43,080 nt of DNA from Nocardioidaceae bacterium (GTDB taxonomy: Bacteria > Actinomycetota > Actinomycetes > Propionibacteriales > Nocardioidaceae): the NCBI GenBank assembly GCA_029268205.1, contig JAJUGK010000004.1, positions 1-43,080 on the forward strand, given 5' to 3'. The translations under genes were made by a program, and so were the position numbers. Of this stretch, positions 11,719 to 19,198 are shown piece by piece; position 1 is the stretch's first letter; the number at the start of each line of letters is the position of its first letter. A model generated the notes under the pieces. The model was not told where the DNA came from. It did no database searches and was given only the letters and a program-made list of their open reading frames with translations.

Positions 11719-12963
11719 GTGACGATCAGCCCCCCGGTACCGGTCGGGTTCGACCCCACCGACCCCGATGTCAACGGGAAGGCGTTCCCGCACGACGAGT
11801 TCCGCGCGCTGCGCCAGAACGCGCCCATCCACTGGGTCGACCAGAGCGCCACGCCCGAGGCGTACGCCGGGCAGGCCGGTCCTCCCGGCTACTGGGCGCT
11901 GAGCCGGCACCAGGAGGTGCGTGACGTCTCGAAGAACAACGACGACTGGACCACGCACGAGAACGGCGTGATCATCCGGTTCGCGCCCGACATGACGCGC
12001 GACCAGGTCGAGGTCCAGCGCGCGATGCTGATCAACAACGACCCGCCGGACCACACCAAGATGCGCGGCATCGTCTCGCGCGGTTTCACCCCGCGGGCGA
12101 TCGGCGCCATGCACGACCTGCTGCGCGAGCGGGCCTACAGCATCGTCGAGGCGGCGAAGCAGAGCGGCAGCGGTGACTTCGTCGAGCAGGTGGCCGCCGA
12201 GCTGCCGCTGCAGGCGATCGCCGACCTGCTCGGGGTGCCCCAGGAGGACCGCAGGAAGCTGTTCGACTGGTCCAACCAGATGATGGCCTACGACGACCCC
12301 GAGTACGACATCGACCCGGCCGTCGCGTCGATGGAGATCCTGGCCTACTTCGACCAGATCGCGAACGACCGCCGCGAGAACCCGCGCGACGACATCGTGA
12401 CGAAGCTGATCAACGTCGGGGCCGACGACGACCACGGCGCGCTGACCAACGACGAGTTCGGGTTCTTCGTGATCCTGCTGACCGTGGCCGGCAACGAGAC
12501 CACGCGCAACGCGATCTCGCAGGGCATGCACGCCTTCTTCCAGCACCCCGACCAGTGGGAGCTGTGGAAGCGCGAGCGTCCGGACTCGATGGTCGACGAG
12601 GTGATCCGGTGGGCCACGCCGGTGACGGTGTTCCAGCGCACCGCCAAGCGCGACTGCGAGGTCGCGGGCCAGCAGGTGAAGGAGGGGGAGCGGGTCGGGC
12701 TGTTCTATGCCTCGGCCAACTTCGATGACGCGGTCTTCGAGGACCCGTTCACCTTCGACATCACCCGCAACCCGAACCCGCACGTGGCGTTCGGCGGGCA
12801 CGGGGCGCACTACTGCATCGGCGCCAACCTGGCGCGGATGGAGGTCAAGCTCATCTTCGATGCGCTCGCCGACCTCTGCCCCGACATCGAGCAGCTCTCC
12901 GAGCCGCGCCGGCTGCGCTCCGGTTGGCTCAACGCCGTCAAGGAGATGCAGGTCCGCTACTGA
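11719..12963 (+). CDS. cyp125: Cytochrome P450, CYP125 (steroid C26/27-monooxygenase)-like
   Basis: AGNETTRN I-helix motif, ExxR (DEVIRWATPV), heme ligand FGGHGAHYCIGANLAR; extended similarity to remembered Mtb CYP125 (ENGVI.RF, VEVQRAMLINNDPPDHTKMRGIVSRGFTPRAIG, QAIADLLGVPQEDRRKLFDWSNQM). GTG start at 11719 preceded by GAAAGG. Confidence 0.92.
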   Translation: MTISPPVPVGFDPTDPDVNGKAFPHDEFRALRQNAPIHWVDQSATPEAYAGQAGPPGYWALSRHQEVRDVSKNNDDWTTHENGVIIRFAPDMTRDQVEVQRAMLINNDPPDHTKMRGIVSRGFTPRAIGAMHDLLRERAYSIVEAAKQSGSGDFVEQVAAELPLQAIADLLGVPQEDRRKLFDWSNQMMAYDDPEYDIDPAVASMEILAYFDQIANDRRENPRDDIVTKLINVGADDDHGALTNDEFGFFVILLTVAGNETTRNAISQGMHAFFQHPDQWELWKRERPDSMVDEVIRWATPVTVFQRTAKRDCEVAGQQVKEGERVGLFYASANFDDAVFEDPFTFDITRNPNPHVAFGGHGAHYCIGANLARMEVKLIFDALADLCPDIEQLSEPRRLRSGWLNAVKEMQVRY

Positions 12964-12981
12964 CCCGCACCCGCGCGTACG

Positions 12982-13014
12982 CCGGCCCGTTCCCCCGCCC
13001 GGGGAACGGGCCGG
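12982..13014. terminator. Hairpin terminator between P450 and convergent map gene
   Basis: Perfect 14-bp stem CCGGCCCGTTCCCC / GGGGAACGGGCCGG, 5-nt loop, 18 nt after the P450 stop. Confidence 0.8.
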
Positions 13015-13043
13015 TGGCGTTTCGCCGCCGGTGGGTCGGGCGG

Positions 13044-13805
13044 TCACGCGGTCAGGACGAGCGGTCCGTCCTCGGTGATCGCGACCGTGTGCTCGCTGTG
13101 GGCGCCACGGGACCCGTCGGCGCTGCGCAGCGTCCATCCGTCGGGGTCCATCACGAGCTCGTCGGTGGTGTGCAGGAACCACGGCTCGATGGCCAGCACC
13201 AGGCCGGGCTGCAATCGCAGGCCCCGGCCGCGCCGGCCGTCGTTGGGCACGTGCGGGTCCTCGTGCATGGTGCGGCCGACACCGTGTCCGCCGAACTGCA
13301 GGTTGACCCGGAGTCCGGCCTCGCGCGCGACGTCGCCGATGGCGGCGGAGATATCGCCGATGCGGTTGCCCGGGCGTGCCCGGTCGATCGCGGCGTCGAG
13401 GGCGCGGCGGGTGGTGGCGATGAGCGCCTCGTCCTCCGCTCGGGGCGTCCCGACGATCAGGCTGGTCGCGGCGTCGGCGACCCAGCCGTCCACGGCGCAG
13501 GCGAAGTCGAGGGTGAGCAGGTCGCCGTCCTGCAGCCGGTAGGAGCGCGGGAGGCCGTGCAGGACGGCGTCGTTGACCGAGGTGCACAGCACCTTGCCGA
13601 ACGGCATCGCGCCGAACGACGGGTGGTAGTCGATGTAGCACGACGTTGCACCGCGATCGCGGATCATGCGGTGGGCGAGGGCATCGAGTTCGAGCAGGTC
13701 GACCCCCACGTCGGCCGCGGCCGAGACGGTGTCGAGCACCTCCCGCACGAACGCACCGGCCGCGCGCATCTCCTCGATCTGGGCGGGGGTTCTGAGCTCG
13801 ACCAT
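13044..13805 (-). CDS. map: Type I methionine aminopeptidase
   Basis: MVELRTPAQIEEMRAAGAFVREVLD...GATSCYIDYHPSFGAMPFGKVLCTSVNDAVLHGLP...LDFACAVDGWVADAA...GHGVGRTMHEDPHVPN...LAIEPWF...HSEHTVAITEDGP. Confidence 0.93.
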   Translation of the reverse strand: MVELRTPAQIEEMRAAGAFVREVLDTVSAAADVGVDLLELDALAHRMIRDRGATSCYIDYHPSFGAMPFGKVLCTSVNDAVLHGLPRSYRLQDGDLLTLDFACAVDGWVADAATSLIVGTPRAEDEALIATTRRALDAAIDRARPGNRIGDISAAIGDVAREAGLRVNLQFGGHGVGRTMHEDPHVPNDGRRGRGLRLQPGLVLAIEPWFLHTTDELVMDPDGWTLRSADGSRGAHSEHTVAITEDGPLVLTA

Positions 13806-13820
13806 GCCGGCGAGCCTAAC

Positions 13821-13852
13821 GGCCGGCCGCCCACGGGTCGGGGCGGCCGGCC
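13821..13852 (-). terminator. Hairpin downstream of the thiolase-like operon (minus strand)
   Basis: GGCCGGCCGCCC-ACGGGTCG-GGGCGGCCGGCC, perfect 12-bp inverted repeat between the map start and the thiolase-like stop. Confidence 0.65.
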
Positions 13853-13868
13853 GGCAGTGCGGAACGGA

Positions 13869-15032
13869 TCAGTGGGAGGGCTTGTCGGACCCGACGACCC
13901 ACATCGCGAAGAACTGCGAGCCGCCGCCGTATGCATGCCCGAGGGTGCGCCGCGCGCCGTCGATCTGGTGCTCGCCGGCCAGGCCGCGCACCTGCAGCGC
14001 CGCCTCGGCGAAGCGGAGCATGCCGGAGGCGCCGATCGGGTTGGACGACAGCACGCCGCCGGAGCTGTTGACCGGGATCTCGCCGTCCATCGCCGTGGCG
14101 CCGGACTCGGTGAGCTTCCAGCCCTCGCCGGACTCGGCGAAGCCGAGGGACTCCAGCCACATCGGCTCGAACCACGAGAACGGCACGTAGATCTCGGCCG
14201 CGTCGATCTCGCGCCGCGGGTCGGTGATCCCCGCCTGCTTCCACAGGTACGCCGCGGCGTCGCGCGAGGCCTGGGGGTTCACCTGGTCCCGCTCGGCGGC
14301 CGAGGTGGCCTCCGAGCGCATGACGGTGCCGTGCACCCACGCCGGATTGGGCGACGACGCGGCGGTCGCCTCGTCGACGATCACCATGGCGCAGGCGCCG
14401 TCGGAGGAGGGGCAGGTCTCGTCGTACCGGATCGGGTCCCACAGCACCTGCGAGGCCAGCACGGACTCGACGGTGGTGTCGGGATTGCGCAGATGGGCGT
14501 AGGGGTTCTTCAGGGCGTTGGTGCGGTCCTTGGCCGCGACGATCGCGCCGATGTGCTCGGGCGCCCCGGAGCGGCGGATGTAGGAGCGCACGTGCGGGGC
14601 GAAGTAGCCGCCGGCGCCGGCGTGCACCGGCATGCTGAAGGGCACGGGCACCGACAGCGCCCACATCGCGTTGGACTCCGACTGCTTCTCGTAGGCCACC
14701 GTCAGCACCTTGCGGTGCACCCCGGACTGGACCAGCGACGCGGCGACGATGGAGGTCGAGCCGCCCACCGACCCGGCGGTGTGCACCCGCAGCAGCGGCT
14801 TGCCGGCGGCGCCCAGGGACTCGGCCAGGAACAACTCGGGCATCATCACGCCCTCGAACAGGTCCGGCGCCTTGCCGACGACGATCGCGTCGATGTCGTC
14901 GAGGGTCATGCCGGCGTCCTCGAGCGCGCGGTCGATGGCCTCACGGCACAGGCCCGCCATCGAGACGTCCTCGCGCTTGGCGCGGTGGTGGGTCTGGCCG
15001 ATCCCGATCACGGCCGCGGGCTGCTTGGTCAT
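13869..15032 (-). CDS. Thiolase-fold protein (Ltp3-like lipid-transfer/aldolase family)
   Basis: MTKQPAAVIGIGQTHHRAKREDVSMAGLCREAIDRALEDAGMTLDDIDAIVVGKAPD...; thiolase fold with HTAGSVGGS at the nucleophile position and NSSGGVLSSNPIGASG at the C-terminal loop. Order DUF35-thiolase-thiolase matches Rv3521-Rv3523. Confidence 0.8.
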   Translation of the reverse strand: MTKQPAAVIGIGQTHHRAKREDVSMAGLCREAIDRALEDAGMTLDDIDAIVVGKAPDLFEGVMMPELFLAESLGAAGKPLLRVHTAGSVGGSTSIVAASLVQSGVHRKVLTVAYEKQSESNAMWALSVPVPFSMPVHAGAGGYFAPHVRSYIRRSGAPEHIGAIVAAKDRTNALKNPYAHLRNPDTTVESVLASQVLWDPIRYDETCPSSDGACAMVIVDEATAASSPNPAWVHGTVMRSEATSAAERDQVNPQASRDAAAYLWKQAGITDPRREIDAAEIYVPFSWFEPMWLESLGFAESGEGWKLTESGATAMDGEIPVNSSGGVLSSNPIGASGMLRFAEAALQVRGLAGEHQIDGARRTLGHAYGGGSQFFAMWVVGSDKPSH

Positions 15033-16096
15033 CGAGACCCTCCGTTGGTCGAGGCATCCATCACACACACGAGGTTCTGCTGCAGGGCCGGTCCGCTGGT
15101 CGCATGGCCCAGGGTCCGGGAGGCGGTGCCGTCCCAGATCCGGCGGGCCGCCTCGCCGACGCGGATGCCGCCGGCGGAGAAGAGCGGGTTCCCGACCAGC
15201 GCGCCGCCGGAGGGGTTGACGCGGACGTCGTCACCGAGGCCGAGCTCGCGCCGCAGCACCAGCTCCTGGTGGCTGAACGGCGCATGCAGCTCGGCGACCT
15301 CGACGCCCGCGGTCCCGGCGGCGACCGCTGCCCGCTGCGCCGACGGGGCCCGGGTCAGGTCGCGGGTGCCCATGCTCATCGGGTCGATCGAGTGGGCGAT
15401 GCCGGTGATCCACGCGGGTCGCTCCCGGACCTCGCGGGCCCGGTCGCCGGCGGCCAGCACGATCGCCGCCGCGCCGTCGGTGACCGGCGCGCAGTCGTGC
15501 TTGCGCAGCGGGTCGGCGTACATCGGCCGGGCGAGCAGCTCCTCGACCGAGGAGCCGCCGCGGCGCAGGGCGTGCTCGTTGTCCTCGGCGTCGGTCAGCG
15601 ACCGCTGCGCCACCTCGGCCATGGCCCGCTCGTCCCAGGCGCCGGCGTCGATGCCCGCGCGGGCCTGGAGGCCGGCGAGGGACACGGTGTCGGGCCACAG
15701 CGGCGTCATCGTGTACGGGTCCAGCTGCAGGGCGAGGGTGCGGCGGAGCTGCCCGGCCGAGCTCTTGCCGAAGGCGTAGACCAGCGCGGTGTCGACCTCG
15801 CCGGTCTGGATCTTCACCCAGGCCTCGTACATCGCCCAGGCGAGGTCCATCTCGACGTGGGACTCGTTGACCGGCGGCATCACGCCGATCGCGTCGACCG
15901 CCTGGACGAACGAGAACGACCGACCGGCGAGGTAGTCGGAGGACCCCGAGCACCAGAAGCCGATGTCCTGTCGGGTCCACCCGGTCTGCTCGTAGCACTC
16001 GGCGAACAACGGGACCAGCAGCTCCACGCAGGTGGGCGACCCGTCGAACTCTTCCATCTGTCGCTGGGCGAACCCGACGACGGCAACGTCTCTCAC
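15029..16096 (-). CDS. Thiolase-fold protein (Ltp4-like lipid-transfer/aldolase family)
   Basis: MRDVAVVGFAQRQMEEFDGSPTCVELLVPLFAECYEQTGWTRQDIGFWCSGSSDYLAG...NPSGGALVGNPLFSAGGIRVGEAARRI; start codon of the next gene overlaps its stop. Confidence 0.8.
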   Translation of the reverse strand: MRDVAVVGFAQRQMEEFDGSPTCVELLVPLFAECYEQTGWTRQDIGFWCSGSSDYLAGRSFSFVQAVDAIGVMPPVNESHVEMDLAWAMYEAWVKIQTGEVDTALVYAFGKSSAGQLRRTLALQLDPYTMTPLWPDTVSLAGLQARAGIDAGAWDERAMAEVAQRSLTDAEDNEHALRRGGSSVEELLARPMYADPLRKHDCAPVTDGAAAIVLAAGDRAREVRERPAWITGIAHSIDPMSMGTRDLTRAPSAQRAAVAAGTAGVEVAELHAPFSHQELVLRRELGLGDDVRVNPSGGALVGNPLFSAGGIRVGEAARRIWDGTASRTLGHATSGPALQQNLVCVMDASTNGGSR

Positions 16097-16148
16097 TAGT
16101 TCTCCTGGTTGATCGAAGCGACCCTGGTCGATCGAGCTCGTCGAGATC

Positions 16149-17111
16149 TCAGAGGTGGTGCTTGTAGGTGTCGTAGTCCGCGTCCGGCTCGCCGGTGGGC
16201 GCGAAGTGGCTGATGTTCTCGATGGTCGTGCCCCACTCCTCGCGCGGCTTCCAGACCGCCTTGACCCGCATGCCCATGCGGACCTCCTCGGCGGGGATGT
16301 CGAGGATCAGGTGCAGGAAGGCGATGTCGGCGCCGTCGAGCAGGACGTAGGCCGAGACGTAGGGGGGCGTGATCTTCTGGCCCAGGAACGGGACGTTGAC
16401 CACGCAGAATGTGGTGACGGTCCCGGTGTCGGAGAGCTCGACCTCCTCGGCGGTCGGGGTGCCGTCCGCCGGGCACGCACTGCGCGGGGGCACGTACACC
16501 TTGCCGCACTCCGGGCACCGCTGACCGACGATGCGACCGTCGGCCAGGGCGCGGTAGAACGACGACTCCTCCGGGGAGGCGGCGTAGACGTAGTCCACCG
16601 AGACCGGCGTGACGATGCCGGTGACCGGGTCGACCTCGGTGTCACCCGGGCTGAAGGCCCCCTCCGCCTCGCCGGGCGCGAGGGGCTCCACCCCCGCGAT
16701 GTCGGTGAGGTGGCCGGTGCGCTCCTGCGCCCACCGCACCCGGACGCGCATGCCGGTGCGGACCTCGTCGGGCGAGGCCACGTCGAGCGCGTGCAGCATC
16801 GGCGCGGTGGTGCCGTCGAACCGGACGAGCACGAAGGCGAAGGGCTGGTCGAACGGCTGGCCGTCGACCGGCTCGGGCACCCAGGTCCACGACGTCACCG
16901 TGCCGACGGGCGAGACCTCCACGAGGTCCGTCACGGGCCGGTGGGTGACCGGGTCGTACTCCGGCGGGGGGAGCACGACCGAGCCGTCGGACAGCGTGGC
17001 GGCGAGCAGACGGCCGTCGCGCAGGCCGCCGAAGAACCGGCCGAGAACTGGACCTGTGGACCGGGTGTAGTCGAAAGCGACGGTCACCGGCGCGGAGAGG
17101 GTGCGGGACAT
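16149..17111 (-). CDS. Tandem DUF35/OB-fold (Zn-ribbon) acyl-CoA-associated protein (Rv3521-like)
   Basis: C-terminal half GQRCPECGKVYVPPRSACPADGTPTAEEVELSDTGTVTTFCVVNVPFLGQ is a DUF35 rubredoxin-like + OB domain; N-terminal half is a second, Cys-less copy. Confidence 0.82.
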   Translation of the reverse strand: MSRTLSAPVTVAFDYTRSTGPVLGRFFGGLRDGRLLAATLSDGSVVLPPPEYDPVTHRPVTDLVEVSPVGTVTSWTWVPEPVDGQPFDQPFAFVLVRFDGTTAPMLHALDVASPDEVRTGMRVRVRWAQERTGHLTDIAGVEPLAPGEAEGAFSPGDTEVDPVTGIVTPVSVDYVYAASPEESSFYRALADGRIVGQRCPECGKVYVPPRSACPADGTPTAEEVELSDTGTVTTFCVVNVPFLGQKITPPYVSAYVLLDGADIAFLHLILDIPAEEVRMGMRVKAVWKPREEWGTTIENISHFAPTGEPDADYDTYKHHL

Positions 17112-17121
17112 GGTTCGGAAG

Positions 17122-17135
17122 TGAAACACGTTCTA
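17122..17135. promoter_or_regulatory. Putative KstR-type operator 3
   Basis: TGAAACACGTTCTA fully matches TNNAACNNGTTNNA; in the divergent region between the DUF35 gene (start 17111) and the LLM oxidoreductase (start 17234). Confidence 0.65.
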
Positions 17136-17233
17136 GAATCCCGCACAAGAACCGGTCCCACTGACCTGTACTTCCTCTAGGGTCGGGGCGAACCGGCCGA
17201 CGACCCGTCGGCCCCGATGAGGCGAGGAGACCC

Positions 17234-18280
17234 ATGAAGCTGGGCCTGCAACTCGGATACTGGGGCGCACAGCCCCCCGCCAACGCCGGCGATCTGGTCG
17301 CCGCCGCCGAGGAGTCCGGCTTCGACGCCGTCTTCACCGCCGAGGCCTGGGGATCCGACGCGTTCACCCCGCTGGCCTGGTGGGGCCGTGACACCAGCCG
17401 GCTGCGGCTGGGCACGAGCATCGTGCAGATGTCGGGCCGTACGCCGACCTCGATCGCCATGCACGCGCTGACCCTGGATCACCTCAGCAACGGCCGGGTC
17501 ATCCTCGGCATGGGCGTCTCCGGCCCCCAGGTCGTCGAGGGGTGGTACGGCCAGCCGTTCGCCAAGCCGCTCGCCCGCACCCGCGAGGTGGTCTCGATCA
17601 TCCGCAAGGTGCTCGCGCGCGAGGCGCCGGTGACCAACGACGGCCCGCACTACCCGCTGCCGTACGCGGGCGAGGGGAGCGTCGGCCTCGGCAAGCCGCT
17701 GAAGCCGATCGTCCATCCGCTCCGCGCCGACCTGCCGATCTGGCTGGGCGCCGAGGGCCCGAAGAACGTCGCGCAGACCGCCGAGATCGCCGACGGCTGG
17801 ATCCCGATCTTCTACACCCCGAAGTCCGCCGGGATGTACCAACCCTGGCTCGACGAGGGGTTCGCGCGCCCGGGTGCGCGGCGGACCCGCGAGGACTTCG
17901 AGATCGCCGCGACCTGCCACCTGGAGATCACCGCCGACGACGGTCCGGCGAAGCAGGCCGTGATCGACGGCCTCAAGCCGGTGCTCGCCCTCTACATGGG
18001 CGGGATGGGCGCCAAGGACCAGAACTTCCACAAGCAGGTCTTCGAGCGGATGGGGTACGCCGAGCTGGCCCAGCAGGTGCAGGAGCTCTACCTCGCCGGC
18101 GAGAAGGACCGGGCGACGGAGCTGATCCCCGACGAGCTGGTCGACGACATGCACATCATCGGCAGCGCGGGGGCGGTCAAGGAGCGCGTCGCGCAGTGGC
18201 AGGAGACCGGGGTGACCACGCTGCTGCTCAGCTTCCGCGACGCCGACGAGCTGCGCCGCACCGCCGACCTGCTCGCCTAG
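17234..18280 (+). CDS. LLM-class F420-dependent-type oxidoreductase (Rv3520c-like)
   Basis: MKLGLQLGYWGAQPPANAGDLVAAAEESGFDAVFTAEAWGSDAFTPLAWWG... luciferase-like fold; GAGGAGA RBS. Confidence 0.9.
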   Translation: MKLGLQLGYWGAQPPANAGDLVAAAEESGFDAVFTAEAWGSDAFTPLAWWGRDTSRLRLGTSIVQMSGRTPTSIAMHALTLDHLSNGRVILGMGVSGPQVVEGWYGQPFAKPLARTREVVSIIRKVLAREAPVTNDGPHYPLPYAGEGSVGLGKPLKPIVHPLRADLPIWLGAEGPKNVAQTAEIADGWIPIFYTPKSAGMYQPWLDEGFARPGARRTREDFEIAATCHLEITADDGPAKQAVIDGLKPVLALYMGGMGAKDQNFHKQVFERMGYAELAQQVQELYLAGEKDRATELIPDELVDDMHIIGSAGAVKERVAQWQETGVTTLLLSFRDADELRRTADLLA

Positions 18281-18320
18281 CGGGCCGGCGGATCCGGCCG
18301 GCCCGGTCCAGGCCGGCCCG
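18281..18320. terminator. GC-rich inverted-repeat region between convergent LLM and enoyl-CoA hydratase genes
   Basis: CGGGCCGG (18281-18288) / CCGGCCCG (18298-18305) around GGATCC, followed by a further GGCCGGCCCGCCGGCC segment. Confidence 0.5.
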
Positions 18321-18330
18321 CCGGCCGGGC

Positions 18331-19119
18331 TCAGCGGCCGGTGAACTGCGGCGCGCGCTTCTCCGCGAACGCGCGCGGACCCTCCTTGGCGTCCTGGGAG
18401 GCGAAGACGGCGGCACCGACCCGGGCGTCGTCGGCCCAGCAGTCGTTCTCGTGCTTGCCCTCGGAGTCCCGGATCGTCTTGAGGATCGCCTGCACGGCGA
18501 GCGGGCCGTTGTTCTCGATCATCGCCGCGAGCTCGAGCGCCTTCTCCAGCGCCTGCCCGTCGGGGACGACATGGCCGATGAGGCCGAGCTCCTTGGCCTC
18601 CGGGGCGAGGATGTGGCGTCCGGTCAGGAGCAGGTCGGCGGCGACGGTGTAGGGGATCTGGCGGGGGAGTCGGACCGCCGAGCCCCCCATCGGGTAGAGG
18701 CTCCAGCGGGCCTCGGAGATGCCGAACTTCGCCGACTCGCCGGCGACCCGGATGTCGGTGCCCTGCAGGATCTCGGTGCCGCCGGCGATGGCCGGTCCCT
18801 CGACCGCGGCGATCAGCGGCTTGGTGAGCCGGAAGCCCTTGAGCAGGCCCTTGATCACCGACGGGTCGTACTCGCCGGATTCGAAGGCCTCGGTCGGGGC
18901 CTTCTTGTTCATCGACTTCAGATCGGCGCCCGCGCAGAAGTAGCCGCCGGCCCCGGTGAGGACGCAGACCCGGATGTCGTCGTCGCTGTTCACCCGGTCC
19001 CAGGCCTGGGACATGATGTCGAGCATCTCCCCGGAGAGCGCGTTGCGCGACTCGGGGCGGTTCATCGTGACGATGAGGGTGTGGTTGCGCTGCTCGACCA
19101 GGGCGTGGGGCTCGGACAC
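18331..19119 (-). CDS. echA19: Enoyl-CoA hydratase/crotonase (EchA19-like)
   Basis: [29 protein letters not shown]...[22 protein letters not shown]...[53 protein letters not shown]; very close to remembered EchA19; adjacent to fadD19-like gene. Confidence 0.88.
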   Translation of the reverse strand: MSEPHALVEQRNHTLIVTMNRPESRNALSGEMLDIMSQAWDRVNSDDDIRVCVLTGAGGYFCAGADLKSMNKKAPTEAFESGEYDPSVIKGLLKGFRLTKPLIAAVEGPAIAGGTEILQGTDIRVAGESAKFGISEARWSLYPMGGSAVRLPRQIPYTVAADLLLTGRHILAPEAKELGLIGHVVPDGQALEKALELAAMIENNGPLAVQAILKTIRDSEGKHENDCWADDARVGAAVFASQDAKEGPRAFAEKRAPQFTGR

Positions 19120-19173
19120 GTCGCGGCTCTCTTCCGTACGGCGGCTGGGGTGGGAGGAACTCTAGTCACAAAC

Positions 19174-19187
19174 GAGAACGTGTTCTA
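19174..19187. promoter_or_regulatory. Putative KstR-type operator 4 (echA19/fadD19 divergent region)
   Basis: GAGAACGTGTTCTA (reverse complement TAGAACACGTTCTC, identical to operator 1 core); AGAAC-GT-GTTCT inverted repeat. Confidence 0.67.
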
Positions 19188-19198
19188 GTCTCCAACCC

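Noticed and set aside
11653-13641. 662-aa minus-strand ORF across cyp125 and map
   Set aside because: Covers an obvious P450 on the other strand and runs out of frame through map on its own strand; GC-driven spurious ORF.
12924-15779. 951-aa plus-strand ORF across map and ltp-like genes
   Set aside because: Spans several real genes and an intergenic hairpin on the opposite strand; low-complexity antisense translation with no recognisable motif.
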